From: Acinetobacter sp. 10FS3-1
GTDB lineage: Bacteria; Pseudomonadota; Gammaproteobacteria; Pseudomonadales; Moraxellaceae
Length of the DNA stretch: 64,000 bases
Assembly: GCF_013343215.1 (NCBI RefSeq)
Contig: NZ_CP039143.1
Location: 2,170,001 to 2,234,000 of the forward strand
Direction: 5' to 3'
Shown: piece after piece, positions 57,193 to 64,000 of the stretch
How the letters are laid out: each line of letters opens with the position of its first letter
How positions within the stretch are numbered: the stretch's first letter is position 1
Made by a program: the position numbers and the translations under genes
The notes under the pieces: model-generated
Told to the model about the DNA's origin: nothing
The model's input: only the letters and a program-made list of their open reading frames with translations
The model's database searches: none

Positions 57193-57440
57193 CTAGCCGC
57201 TATTTCCTTTATCATCCCACAGAAAAGCTCGTGCCAAAATAACCCGATTAGTCGTAGTGGCCAGTTTATAGACATATTAATGGTTTTCAGTTAGATCACT
57301 CCAACCGATGACACCTCCCTGTTCACTTCCCCATACTCCAACGCTGATACTCAGCCCAGCATATTGAAACCCACCTCTGTAGGCTGTGTATTACCTTTGA
57401 AGCAAGCCTTGATCAAGAGTTTTTTCAAAATTTTATTCAT
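57193..57440 (-). pseudogene. Degenerate coding remnant
   Basis: On the minus strand an ATG at 57440 starts 'MNKILKKLLIKACFK', then the frame shifts. The continuing frame reads 'YRGGFQYAGLSISVGVWGSE', 'VIGWSDLTENH', a stop, then 'TTNRVILARAFLWDDKG' to a final TAG. The protein-like composition across a shift and a stop suggests a decayed small gene. I cannot name the family. The rest of the 685-base gap between lolA and rpmA shows nothing clear. Confidence 0.35.
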
Positions 57441-57625
57441 ATCTCTATTCTATTTTTATACTTTTTGCTTTTAATTACCCACCTTAAAACAGGTAATTCA
57501 AATCACGTTTAACTCTATATTTAAAAATTTTTTATTATGAATAGTTTTAAATTACGGATTATTTTTCTTGTAAACTGGTAATTATTGAATGTTAGTTCAG
57601 CTGTGTTTAATAATTCAGTTAACAT

Positions 57626-57653
57626 AAAAAAACCCGCAAAATTTGCGGGTTTT
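57626..57653 (-). terminator. Terminator of rplU-rpmA
   Basis: AAAACCCGCAAA (57629-57640) / TTTGCGGGTTTT (57642-57653), with the A tract supplying T residues on the minus strand. Confidence 0.9.
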
Positions 57654-57667
57654 ATTTCTATTAAAGC

Positions 57668-57922
57668 TTAAGCTTCAACAGATACGTAGCGACGACCGAA
57701 TTGGCCTTTCACTTCGAATTTTACTACGCCATCAGCAGTAGCAAATAAAGTATGGTCACGGCCCATACCTACGTTTACACCAGCATGGAATTCAGTACCA
57801 CGTTGACGAACGATGATGTTACCTGCAGTTACAGTTTGACCACCGTAAACTTTAACACCTAACATCTTAGGATTCGAATCACGACCGTTCTTAGTCGAAC
57901 CACCGGCTTTTTTAGTTGCCAT
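57668..57922 (-). CDS. rpmA: 50S ribosomal protein L27
   Basis: An 84-residue ribosomal protein whose N-terminus reaches the peptidyl-transferase centre. '[20 protein letters not shown]' and '[20 protein letters not shown]' are diagnostic. It is encoded 19 nt after rplU in the conserved rplU-rpmA operon. No N-terminal cleavable extension is present, as expected for Gram-negative bacteria. Confidence 0.98.
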   Translation of the reverse strand: MATKKAGGSTKNGRDSNPKMLGVKVYGGQTVTAGNIIVRQRGTEFHAGVNVGMGRDHTLFATADGVVKFEVKGQFGRRYVSVEA

Positions 57923-57941
57923 GTCTATTTACTCCTAGTAA

Positions 57942-58253
57942 TTAGCCTGAGATACCAGTAATTTTCAACTCGGTGAACCATTGACGGTGACCTTGTTGCT
58001 TACGGTAGTGCTTACGACGACGCATTTTAACAATACGGATTTTGTCGTGACGACCATGGCTAACCACTTCTGCAGTTACTTTAGCGCCAGCTACAACTGG
58101 AGCACCGATTTGAATGCTCTCACCGTTTACAAGCATAAGTACGTCGTCAAACGTAATCGTTGCACCAGTTTCAGCTTTCAATAATTCAACTTTAAGGGTT
58201 TCGCCCTCAACTACACGGTGCTGTTTACCACCGCTTTGGATTACTGCGTACAT
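57942..58253 (-). CDS. rplU: 50S ribosomal protein L21
   Basis: A 103-residue 23S rRNA-binding protein. It starts '[18 protein letters not shown]' and ends with the basic '[20 protein letters not shown]' tail. ATG 58253 gives the family length (E. coli 103); the open frame upstream is not conserved. It is the first gene of the rplU-rpmA operon. Confidence 0.98.
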   Translation of the reverse strand: MYAVIQSGGKQHRVVEGETLKVELLKAETGATITFDDVLMLVNGESIQIGAPVVAGAKVTAEVVSHGRHDKIRIVKMRRRKHYRKQQGHRQWFTELKITGISG

Positions 58254-58692
58254 AATGTACTCCAAATATGCCCGTGTCGTCGTGCCGATAAAGGAATATA
58301 CCGATCTTAAAACGAACGCCACTGGGGGTTGCACAAGGGCAAGGATTTTAAGGGATATTTAAGAAAACAACAAGCCATTTCAGGCAAATAGTGCGATGTA
58401 AACTCACTGAAAATTTTAACAATTTAATTATGCTCATAAAATCAATTACTCATCTACGAGCTAATAAAAAATGATAGCGAAAAACAGTCAACTTTAAGTA
58501 ATATAGCCAACCTATAAAATTCAAAGACATGCAAAGTCAGGCAATTTTTTTTAGGCAAAAATGCCTGACCCACCCAAAGAAGTACGATAAAAGCTGATTT
58601 GTAGTGGAGTTTATGCATTTCTTATGTTTCACTCATGTTATAAATTGTTAAACTACGCGCTGCGATTTACCGAATTAGAGGTTTTCTTTGAA
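58254..58692. other. Shared upstream region of rplU and ispB
   Basis: A 439-base divergent control region without a supported gene. A TATATT -10-like element for rplU lies at 58295-58300 (minus strand), with no convincing -35. The ispB side is AT-rich and I cannot place its promoter. Confidence 0.4.
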
Positions 58693-59670
58693 ATGACCAT
58701 CGACTTTAAGCAAGATATTCTCGCTCCTGTGGCTAACGACTTTGCTGCGATGGACACATTTATTAATGAAGGGATTACTTCAAAAGTTGCTTTGGTTATG
58801 GCAGTTAGCAAACATGTGGTGGAGGCTGGCGGTAAACGCATGCGCCCGATCATGTGCCTTTTGGCAGCTAAAGCCTGTGGTGCAGAAAACCTGGAACAAC
58901 ACCGCAAACTGGCTGCGATCATTGAAATGCTGCATACCGCCACGCTGGTTCATGATGATGTCGTAGATGAATCTGGCCTGCGCCGTGGCCGACCGACTGC
59001 CAATGCCACCTGGGATAACCAGACCGCGGTTCTGGTTGGAGACTTCCTGATTTCACGCGCCTTTGACCTGCTGGTTGATCTGGACAATATGGTCCTGCTC
59101 AAGGATTTCTCGACTGGTACCTGTGAAATCGCAGAAGGTGAAGTCCTGCAACTACAGTCTCAGCATCAGCCAGATACCACAGAAAAAACCTATTTAGATA
59201 TTATTCACGGCAAGACTTCCCGCCTGTTTGAACTGGCGACCGAAGGTGCAGCCATTCTGGCTGGTCAGTCTGCATTTCGTGAACCTTTGCGGAAATTTGC
59301 CGGCCATTTTGGCAATGCCTTCCAAATTATTGACGATATTCTGGATTACACTTCCGATGCTGAAACCTTAGGCAAAAACATTGGCGATGACCTGATGGAG
59401 GGCAAACCGACCCTACCACTGATTGCAGCCATGCAGAACACCACTGGCGAAGATCATGAAGTTATTCGCCGTAGTATTGCCACTGGTGGTACTGAACATT
59501 TGGCACAGGTGATCAGCATCGTCAACAGTTCAGGAGCATTGGATTATTGCCGCCAGCGTGCGACTGAAGAAACAGAAATTGCAATTTTAGCCTTGAACGC
59601 CTTGCCTGACTCAGAGTATCGTCAGGCCCTGATCAATCTGGCCAAACTGGCGCTAAACCGTATTCAATAA
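58693..59670 (+). CDS. ispB: Octaprenyl diphosphate synthase
   Basis: A 325-residue trans-prenyltransferase that makes the ubiquinone side chain. The first aspartate-rich motif is 'HDDVVDESGLRRGRP' (D88, D89, D92) and the second is 'IIDDILDYTSDAE'. 'GGKRMRP' (47-53) binds isopentenyl diphosphate. ATG 58693 is used; the longer frame starts in non-conserved sequence. It is divergent from rplU, the usual arrangement, and may be cotranscribed with the Gcr-type gene 15 nt downstream. Confidence 0.95.
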   Translation: MTIDFKQDILAPVANDFAAMDTFINEGITSKVALVMAVSKHVVEAGGKRMRPIMCLLAAKACGAENLEQHRKLAAIIEMLHTATLVHDDVVDESGLRRGRPTANATWDNQTAVLVGDFLISRAFDLLVDLDNMVLLKDFSTGTCEIAEGEVLQLQSQHQPDTTEKTYLDIIHGKTSRLFELATEGAAILAGQSAFREPLRKFAGHFGNAFQIIDDILDYTSDAETLGKNIGDDLMEGKPTLPLIAAMQNTTGEDHEVIRRSIATGGTEHLAQVISIVNSSGALDYCRQRATEETEIAILALNALPDSEYRQALINLAKLALNRIQ

Positions 59671-59685
59671 TGACCTTTCCTGCCT

Positions 59686-61728
59686 ATGCATATTAATTTT
59701 GTTGATCTTTTCCAAAGTATGCAGTACCAGCTTGAGCAACCTCAGGTGGTACTGGATGAAAACCTGCTAATCCAGCTTGTAGAGCGTATAAGGCCAGAGG
59801 ACAGCAGAGATACCGAAGAGATCGAAGCAAAGTTTAATATCTTTATTCGTGCACTGTTATTGACTCCCAATGCAGTGTCGACCTTGCAGACTTTTACCCT
59901 AAGAATTATTAACCGTTACAAGCAGACTAGCCTGTTTTCCGATACTGGCATCCTGTCGCTGGACGGTTTCTGGAACCAGCTGAACCAGCGGATTGGAGCG
60001 CATATACTGCCGATCATTCCAGATCATCGAAACCTGCAAGAACTGTTCCGCAAGATCTTTTATCTGCGTACTGATCAATACTGGCTGGATTATTTTGATG
60101 AAGCCGACTGGCAGCGACTGTTTTCGGTCATGAATCAGGGACATTCCAATCAGCAGGAAAAAACCCGTATTAAAGATGAAATCATCAAAGCTCTGACTAT
60201 TCTATCTTACCGGATCAGTGGTATTGGCTTGCATCCAGAATTCATTAATGCCCAACCTGAACTCATGGAATATGAATCACCTTTTCTGGTACAGAACCGT
60301 GAGATCAACGAATTTATCCAGGAATATAAAAAACGCTATAACACGGTCAAGCTGGTGGATTCGATTACCCCCCCGGATGCCTCACAAGCGCTGGTGATGC
60401 TGGAACAATGTCATGATGTAGTCGCCAAGATTCGCCGTTCTACTAAACGGATTGGAGTCAGTGTCAGCCTGACCTATATGCTGGCCTTACTTGAGCAGTG
60501 TCTGGAACGCGTTGAAATTTTGCTCAACATGGTCATGGATGAAGATGACCTGCGTTATCAGTCTATTGGGCTTTTTATTGCAGATATTACCGAAGCCATT
60601 TATAGCGAGCGCAGTGTCCGTGCCTTGCTGGCAACCAATAGTGAATTACTGGCCTTACAAGTCACTGAAAATGCCAGCAAGACCGGCGAGCATTATGTCA
60701 GTACGGACAAGCAAGGCTTTCTGGGCATGTATAAGTCAGCGGCCGGTGCGGGTGCCATCATTGCCATCATGGCAACGCTCAAAATATTGATGGCCCGGGT
60801 CAGTATGGCACCGCTGATGCAAGCTTTTAGCTATAGCATGAACTACTCTTTAGGTTTTATGCTGATCCATGTGCTGCATTTTACCGTGGCGACCAAACAG
60901 CCCGCGATGACCGCAGCCGCCCTAGCCACCACCGTCCAGCAGCGCAAAGGCGCGAAAATGGCCCGAATCGCCGAGCTGGCCGCCCTGATCGTGAATATTA
61001 TCCGCACCCAGTTTGTGGCAATTTTGGGAAATATCTCGATTGCCATTCCAGTGGCCGCCCTGATTACTCTGATGTGGGAAGTCGCCTTGCATGAACCGCT
61101 GCTGACCCATGCCAAAGCAACCACCACCTTACATAGTCTGAACCCGTTTACTTCTCTGGCGATTCCTCATGCTGCCATTGCCGGGGTTTGCCTGTTCCTG
61201 TCAGGGCTGTTGGCCGGTTACTTTGACAATATGGCCGTCTACCGCAAAGTCGGTCCACGTCTCAAAGCGCATGTGCGTCTGTCTCAGCTGATGGGCCACG
61301 AGCGTCTGCAACGCTTTGCTGACTATATAGAGCGCAATCTTGGCGCACTAGCGGGTAACTTTCTGTTCGGGATCATGCTGGGCAGTATGGGGACCATCGG
61401 TTTCATCCTCGGTTTACCTTTAGACATCCGTCATATTGCCTTTGCCGCAGCAAACTTCATTCAGGGTCTGCTCAGTATTAATGGACCGGATATTGGACTG
61501 ATCATCGTTTCTTTTCTGGGGGTTTTGCTGATTGGCCTGACGAACCTGTTTGTCAGCTTTACCCTGACGATTATTGTGGCTTTACGTGCCCGTCGGGTTC
61601 GTTTTGAACAGTGGAAACCTCTCGCAAAATTAGTGATGACTCACTTCCTGACCCGGCCAAGCGATTTCTTCTGGCCACCTAAGCAAGAGATTGAAATTGA
61701 CGAAAATCATACATCGACTAAAACTTAA
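59686..61728 (+). CDS. Gcr-type 'site-specific recombinase' family membrane protein
   Basis: A 680-residue protein with a helical cytoplasmic half (1-about 340) and a C-terminal half with about seven membrane segments ('FSYSMNYSLGFMLIHVLHFT', 'IPVAALITLMWEVAL', 'FGIMLGSMGTIGFILGLP' and 'FLGVLLIGLTNLFVSFTLTI'). It matches the family named after the neisserial Gcr protein. That name comes from an effect on pilin variation; the polytopic architecture and lack of recombinase motifs argue for a membrane role instead. It follows ispB by 15 nt. Confidence 0.8.
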   Translation: MHINFVDLFQSMQYQLEQPQVVLDENLLIQLVERIRPEDSRDTEEIEAKFNIFIRALLLTPNAVSTLQTFTLRIINRYKQTSLFSDTGILSLDGFWNQLNQRIGAHILPIIPDHRNLQELFRKIFYLRTDQYWLDYFDEADWQRLFSVMNQGHSNQQEKTRIKDEIIKALTILSYRISGIGLHPEFINAQPELMEYESPFLVQNREINEFIQEYKKRYNTVKLVDSITPPDASQALVMLEQCHDVVAKIRRSTKRIGVSVSLTYMLALLEQCLERVEILLNMVMDEDDLRYQSIGLFIADITEAIYSERSVRALLATNSELLALQVTENASKTGEHYVSTDKQGFLGMYKSAAGAGAIIAIMATLKILMARVSMAPLMQAFSYSMNYSLGFMLIHVLHFTVATKQPAMTAAALATTVQQRKGAKMARIAELAALIVNIIRTQFVAILGNISIAIPVAALITLMWEVALHEPLLTHAKATTTLHSLNPFTSLAIPHAAIAGVCLFLSGLLAGYFDNMAVYRKVGPRLKAHVRLSQLMGHERLQRFADYIERNLGALAGNFLFGIMLGSMGTIGFILGLPLDIRHIAFAAANFIQGLLSINGPDIGLIIVSFLGVLLIGLTNLFVSFTLTIIVALRARRVRFEQWKPLAKLVMTHFLTRPSDFFWPPKQEIEIDENHTSTKT

Positions 61729-61766
61729 AACTGCGACAATTATCCGAGCTTTATAGAGAGAATTCC

Positions 61767-61795
61767 TTAATAAATAAAAGGAATTCGCATAAAAT
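61767..61795 (+). promoter_or_regulatory. Candidate promoter of the PAP2-adeI-adeJ unit
   Basis: TTAATA (61767-61772), a 17-bp spacer and TAAAAT (61790-61795). The -35 lies in the loop of a perfect 9-bp inverted repeat, GAATTCCTT (61760-61768) / AAGGAATTC (61778-61786). Confidence 0.55.
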
Positions 61796-61810
61796 ACGCA
61801 CACTTGAAAA

Positions 61811-61834
61811 AAAGTGTACTGACAAGTACACTTT
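61811..61834. promoter_or_regulatory. Perfect palindrome at the start of the efflux transcript
   Basis: Two 10-bp arms, AAAGTGTACT (61811-61820) and AGTACACTTT (61825-61834), around GACA. It lies about 10-33 bases after the predicted start site and resembles a TetR-type operator. On the minus strand it is followed by T residues, so it could also be a terminator in that direction. Confidence 0.5.
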
Positions 61835-61887
61835 GGTTCAGACAATCAACCGGTCTTTTATCGGTGAGAGGGACAAGGATTTCCGGC

Positions 61888-62490
61888 ATGCCTTACTTGT
61901 TACTTTTTGTCGGCATTTTGCTTTTAATTTTCAGTGTCTTATTCTTGAATATTGCAGCTTTGAGCCGGCTTGACCTGCTCAGTATGCAATGGCTGAGTGA
62001 GTATCGCACCCAGACTTTAAATCAGATTGCACAGTCCTTATCAGTGATAGGTGGCATGCCATTTGTATTATTTTTATCCACACTATGGTGTATTTCTTTA
62101 CTGTGGTATAAAAAATATGCAAGCGTAATTTTTATATGTATCGGAGTTATCGGAGGAATACTTCTAGCCTGGCTACTGAAATTCGTGATTGCCCGACCAC
62201 GCCCCCCAGCATCCTTTCATCTGGTGGAAAGCTTTGGAAGCTCTTTTCCAAGTGCCCATAGTCTATATGCGGCCTGTCTGAGCTGTCTGGCAATTTACAT
62301 ATATCGGCAACATTCCCGACATACCATTATCATAATGATTGCCGTAGGGTGGCTGCTGATTATGGGTATTTCAAGAGTTTACCTAGGTGTACATTTTCCT
62401 TCAGATGTCATATCCGGCTGGAGTATAAGTTTTATTTGGATTTCGTTGTGGTATATGGTGTGGATCAGATATTGCACGATTCTAAAATAA
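61888..62490 (+). CDS. PAP2-superfamily phosphatase (PgpB-like)
   Basis: A 200-residue integral membrane lipid phosphatase. The three catalytic motifs are visible: K-x6-R-P in 'LKFVIARPRPP', P-S-A-H in 'GSSFPSAHSLYAACLS' and S-R-x5-H-x3-D in 'ISRVYLGVHFPSDVISGW'. Substrates in the family are phosphatidylglycerophosphate, undecaprenyl pyrophosphate or phosphatidate. ATG 61888 has AAGGA eight bases upstream; an earlier TTG at 61804 lies in the palindrome region. It lies 37 nt before adeI, an arrangement that I recall for adeIJK in A. baumannii. Confidence 0.88.
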   Translation: MPYLLLFVGILLLIFSVLFLNIAALSRLDLLSMQWLSEYRTQTLNQIAQSLSVIGGMPFVLFLSTLWCISLLWYKKYASVIFICIGVIGGILLAWLLKFVIARPRPPASFHLVESFGSSFPSAHSLYAACLSCLAIYIYRQHSRHTIIIMIAVGWLLIMGISRVYLGVHFPSDVISGWSISFIWISLWYMVWIRYCTILK

Positions 62491-62527
62491 AAAAATATTT
62501 AGATAAAAATCTAATTGAGGTGGAATA

Positions 62528-63784
62528 ATGATGTCTGCAAAGCTTTGGGCTCCCGCCCTGACTGCTTGCGCATTAGCAACAAGTCTTGCACTTGTTGGTT
62601 GTAGCAAAGATCCGAGTGAAGGCCAGCAAGCTGGTGCTCAACAACAAATGCCACCGGCTGAAGTCGGCGTGCTGGTTGCACAGCCCCAAAGCGTCGAGCA
62701 ATCTGTAGAGCTCTCAGGTCGTACAACAGCATTTGAGATTTCAGAAGTGCGTCCACAAACCAGTGGCGTGATCCTTAAACGCTTATTCACTGAAGGTAGC
62801 TACGTTCGTGAAGGTCAGGCCCTGTATGAAATCGACTCCAGTACCAACCGTACTGCGGTAGATAATGCACGTGCTGCGATTGCCCGCGCTGAAGCAAATC
62901 TAGGCGTACTGCGCGTTAAAGAGAGCCGCTATCGTCAGCTGGTCGGCACTAATGCTATTTCCAAACAGGAATATGATGATATTGCAGCCCAGGTCAAACT
63001 CGCTGAAGCAGATTTGAACGCCAACCGTGCGACCTTGCGTAATGCTGAAATCAATTTAGGCTATTCAACTGTACGCGCACCAATTTCGGGCCAGACCAAC
63101 CGTTCATCCGTGACGGCAGGTGCCTTGGTCACTGCCAGTCAGGCTGAACCACTGGTCACGATCCAGCGTCTGGATCCCATCTATGTAGACATCAACCAGT
63201 CCAGTGCAGAACTGCTGCGTTTACGCCAGCAGCTGAGTCAAGGTAGCCTCAACAGCTCGAATAATACGAAAGTCAAGTTAAAACTTGAAGATGGCAGTAT
63301 CTATCCGGTTGAAGGCCGTCTGGCATTTTCGGATGCCAGCGTGAATCCTGACACAGGCACCGTTACGCTACGTGCAGTATTTCCAAACAAGAATCACTTG
63401 CTCCTTCCTGGTATGTTTGCTACAGCGCAAATTGTACAAGGTGAAGTACCGAATGCTTTCTTGATTCCACAAGCCGCATTGACCCGTACCCCAACTGGCC
63501 AAGCCATGGCGATGCTGGTTGGTGCCGATAACAAGGTGGTTGCTCGTCCGGTAGAAACAGCAGGGATTCAAGGCCAAAACTGGATTGTGACCAGTGGTTT
63601 GAACACTGGCGATAAAGTCATTGTAGATGGTATTGCCAAAGTTAAACCTGAACAACAGGTTGTGGTAAAACCGTATCAGCCAAAAGCTGCTGCTCCACAA
63701 GGCACTCAGGCCCCTACAGCTGAGGCGAAAAAGGCAGAAGATGGAAAAGAACCAGCTGAACAAAAACCTGCTGCAAATGCATAA
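62528..63784 (+). CDS. adeI: RND efflux periplasmic adaptor AdeI
   Basis: A 418-residue membrane-fusion lipoprotein linking the AdeJ pump to the outer-membrane channel. The lipobox 'LALVGC' makes C25 the lipid site. A barrel-sandwich half ('EVRPQTSGVILKRLFTEGSY') precedes a helical hairpin (about 105-170), then the other barrel half ('INLGYSTVRAPISGQTNRSS') and the membrane-proximal domain. The first 30 residues and many later blocks match my memory of A. baumannii AdeI closely. A low-complexity A/P/E/K tail (about 385-418) ends the protein. adeJ follows 14 nt later. Confidence 0.92.
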   Translation: MMSAKLWAPALTACALATSLALVGCSKDPSEGQQAGAQQQMPPAEVGVLVAQPQSVEQSVELSGRTTAFEISEVRPQTSGVILKRLFTEGSYVREGQALYEIDSSTNRTAVDNARAAIARAEANLGVLRVKESRYRQLVGTNAISKQEYDDIAAQVKLAEADLNANRATLRNAEINLGYSTVRAPISGQTNRSSVTAGALVTASQAEPLVTIQRLDPIYVDINQSSAELLRLRQQLSQGSLNSSNNTKVKLKLEDGSIYPVEGRLAFSDASVNPDTGTVTLRAVFPNKNHLLLPGMFATAQIVQGEVPNAFLIPQAALTRTPTGQAMAMLVGADNKVVARPVETAGIQGQNWIVTSGLNTGDKVIVDGIAKVKPEQQVVVKPYQPKAAAPQGTQAPTAEAKKAEDGKEPAEQKPAANA

Positions 63785-63798
63785 GGAGTACTAGTTCA

Positions 63799-64000
63799 TG
63801 GCTCAATTCTTTATTCATCGCCCCATTTTTGCCTGGGTGATTTCTTTGGTCATTATGTTAGCCGGTATTCTTACCCTAACCAATATGCCTATTGCCCAGT
63901 ATCCGACCATTGCTCCCCCCACCGTAACAATTGCTGCAACTTATCCAGGTGCATCTGCAGAAACTGTTGAAAATACAGTGACCCAGATCATTGAACAGCA
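63799..64000 (+). CDS. adeJ: RND efflux inner-membrane pump AdeJ, N-terminal part
   Basis: The right edge cuts this gene after about 67 residues. It starts '[20 protein letters not shown]' and continues '[20 protein letters not shown]'-like sequence, ending '[14 protein letters not shown]', the N-terminus of HAE1-type RND transporters (AcrB/AdeJ). With adeI it forms a proton-driven multidrug pump. The third gene, adeK, would lie beyond the window. Confidence 0.92.

Noticed and set aside
59686..61728. True site-specific recombinase
   Set aside because: The family name is historical. The protein has many membrane segments and no serine or tyrosine recombinase catalytic motif.

Overview
The window is a chromosomal stretch of an Acinetobacter species (Gammaproteobacteria, Moraxellaceae). 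The signs are an adeI/adeJ efflux operon of the AdeIJK type at the right edge, a pair of ABZJ_00895-like membrane genes (one decayed), a 628-residue RpoD with a long acidic insert, a hemA / TPR lipoprotein-region / lolB / ispE / tRNA-Gln / prs / rplY / pth block, AT-leaning codon use and many compact 'AAGCCC...GGGCTT' terminators. The sequence alone does not give the species.

Layout. 1-6.7 kb: the end of a LysR regulator, a CNNM/CBS membrane transporter, several poorly characterised small or membrane genes, tRNA-Leu(UAA) sitting between two paralogous membrane genes, folP and a GNAT acetyltransferase. 6.8-10.6 kb: ftsH and rlmE, divergent from yhbY. 10.9-16.7 kb: a coiled-coil protein, then carA-carB-greA behind a leader that looks like an attenuator. 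16.8-19.9 kb: a variable-looking patch (photolyase, CatB/Vat-type acetyltransferase, an AT-rich gene with a HEPN-like C-terminus) bordered by the 3' end of tRNA-Met. 20-29 kb: rnpB, ferredoxin-coaD, smpB, a flavodoxin-like gene, pgeF-rluD, bamD, dnaG, hemA. 29-35.2 kb: TPR gene, lolB, ispE, four identical tRNA-Gln(UUG) genes, prs, rplY, pth, panD. 35.2-43.1 kb: a DUF2157/DUF4401-GDYXXLXY membrane pair, LysE exporter, DUF1289 gene, trhO, DedA, ABZJ_00895-like gene plus its decayed copy, UPF0149 gene and a small acidic gene. 43.5-54 kb: rpoD, ybeD-lipB, SCP2-like gene with iron alcohol dehydrogenase, a PuuP-like permease, trmL, cysG, serS. 54-57.7 kb: a DUF3298 lipoprotein, an IS4-family insertion sequence and lolA. 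57.7-64 kb: rplU-rpmA, ispB, a Gcr-type membrane protein, a PAP2 phosphatase and adeI-adeJ.

How the genes work together. Most of the window is core housekeeping: translation (tRNAs, rplY, rplU, rpmA, pth, smpB, rlmE, yhbY, rnpB, trmL, trhO, serS), the macromolecular-synthesis functions dnaG and rpoD (separated here), lipoprotein and outer-membrane assembly (bamD, lolA, lolB), cofactors and precursors (hemA, cysG, coaD, panD, folP, ispE, ispB, lipB, carAB, prs), and multidrug efflux (PAP2-adeI-adeJ). Accessory DNA is limited to the photolyase-to-HEPN patch, the IS4 element, and two decayed coding stretches.

No complete multi-gene novel system is evident. The points most worth following are the HEPN-like gene beside tRNA-Met, the carAB leader, a perfect 24-bp palindrome at the start of the PAP2-adeIJ transcript (candidate repressor operator), the IS element that landed precisely in lolA's intrinsic terminator with a 10-bp duplication, and a 109-nt inverted-repeat element at 2138-2246.
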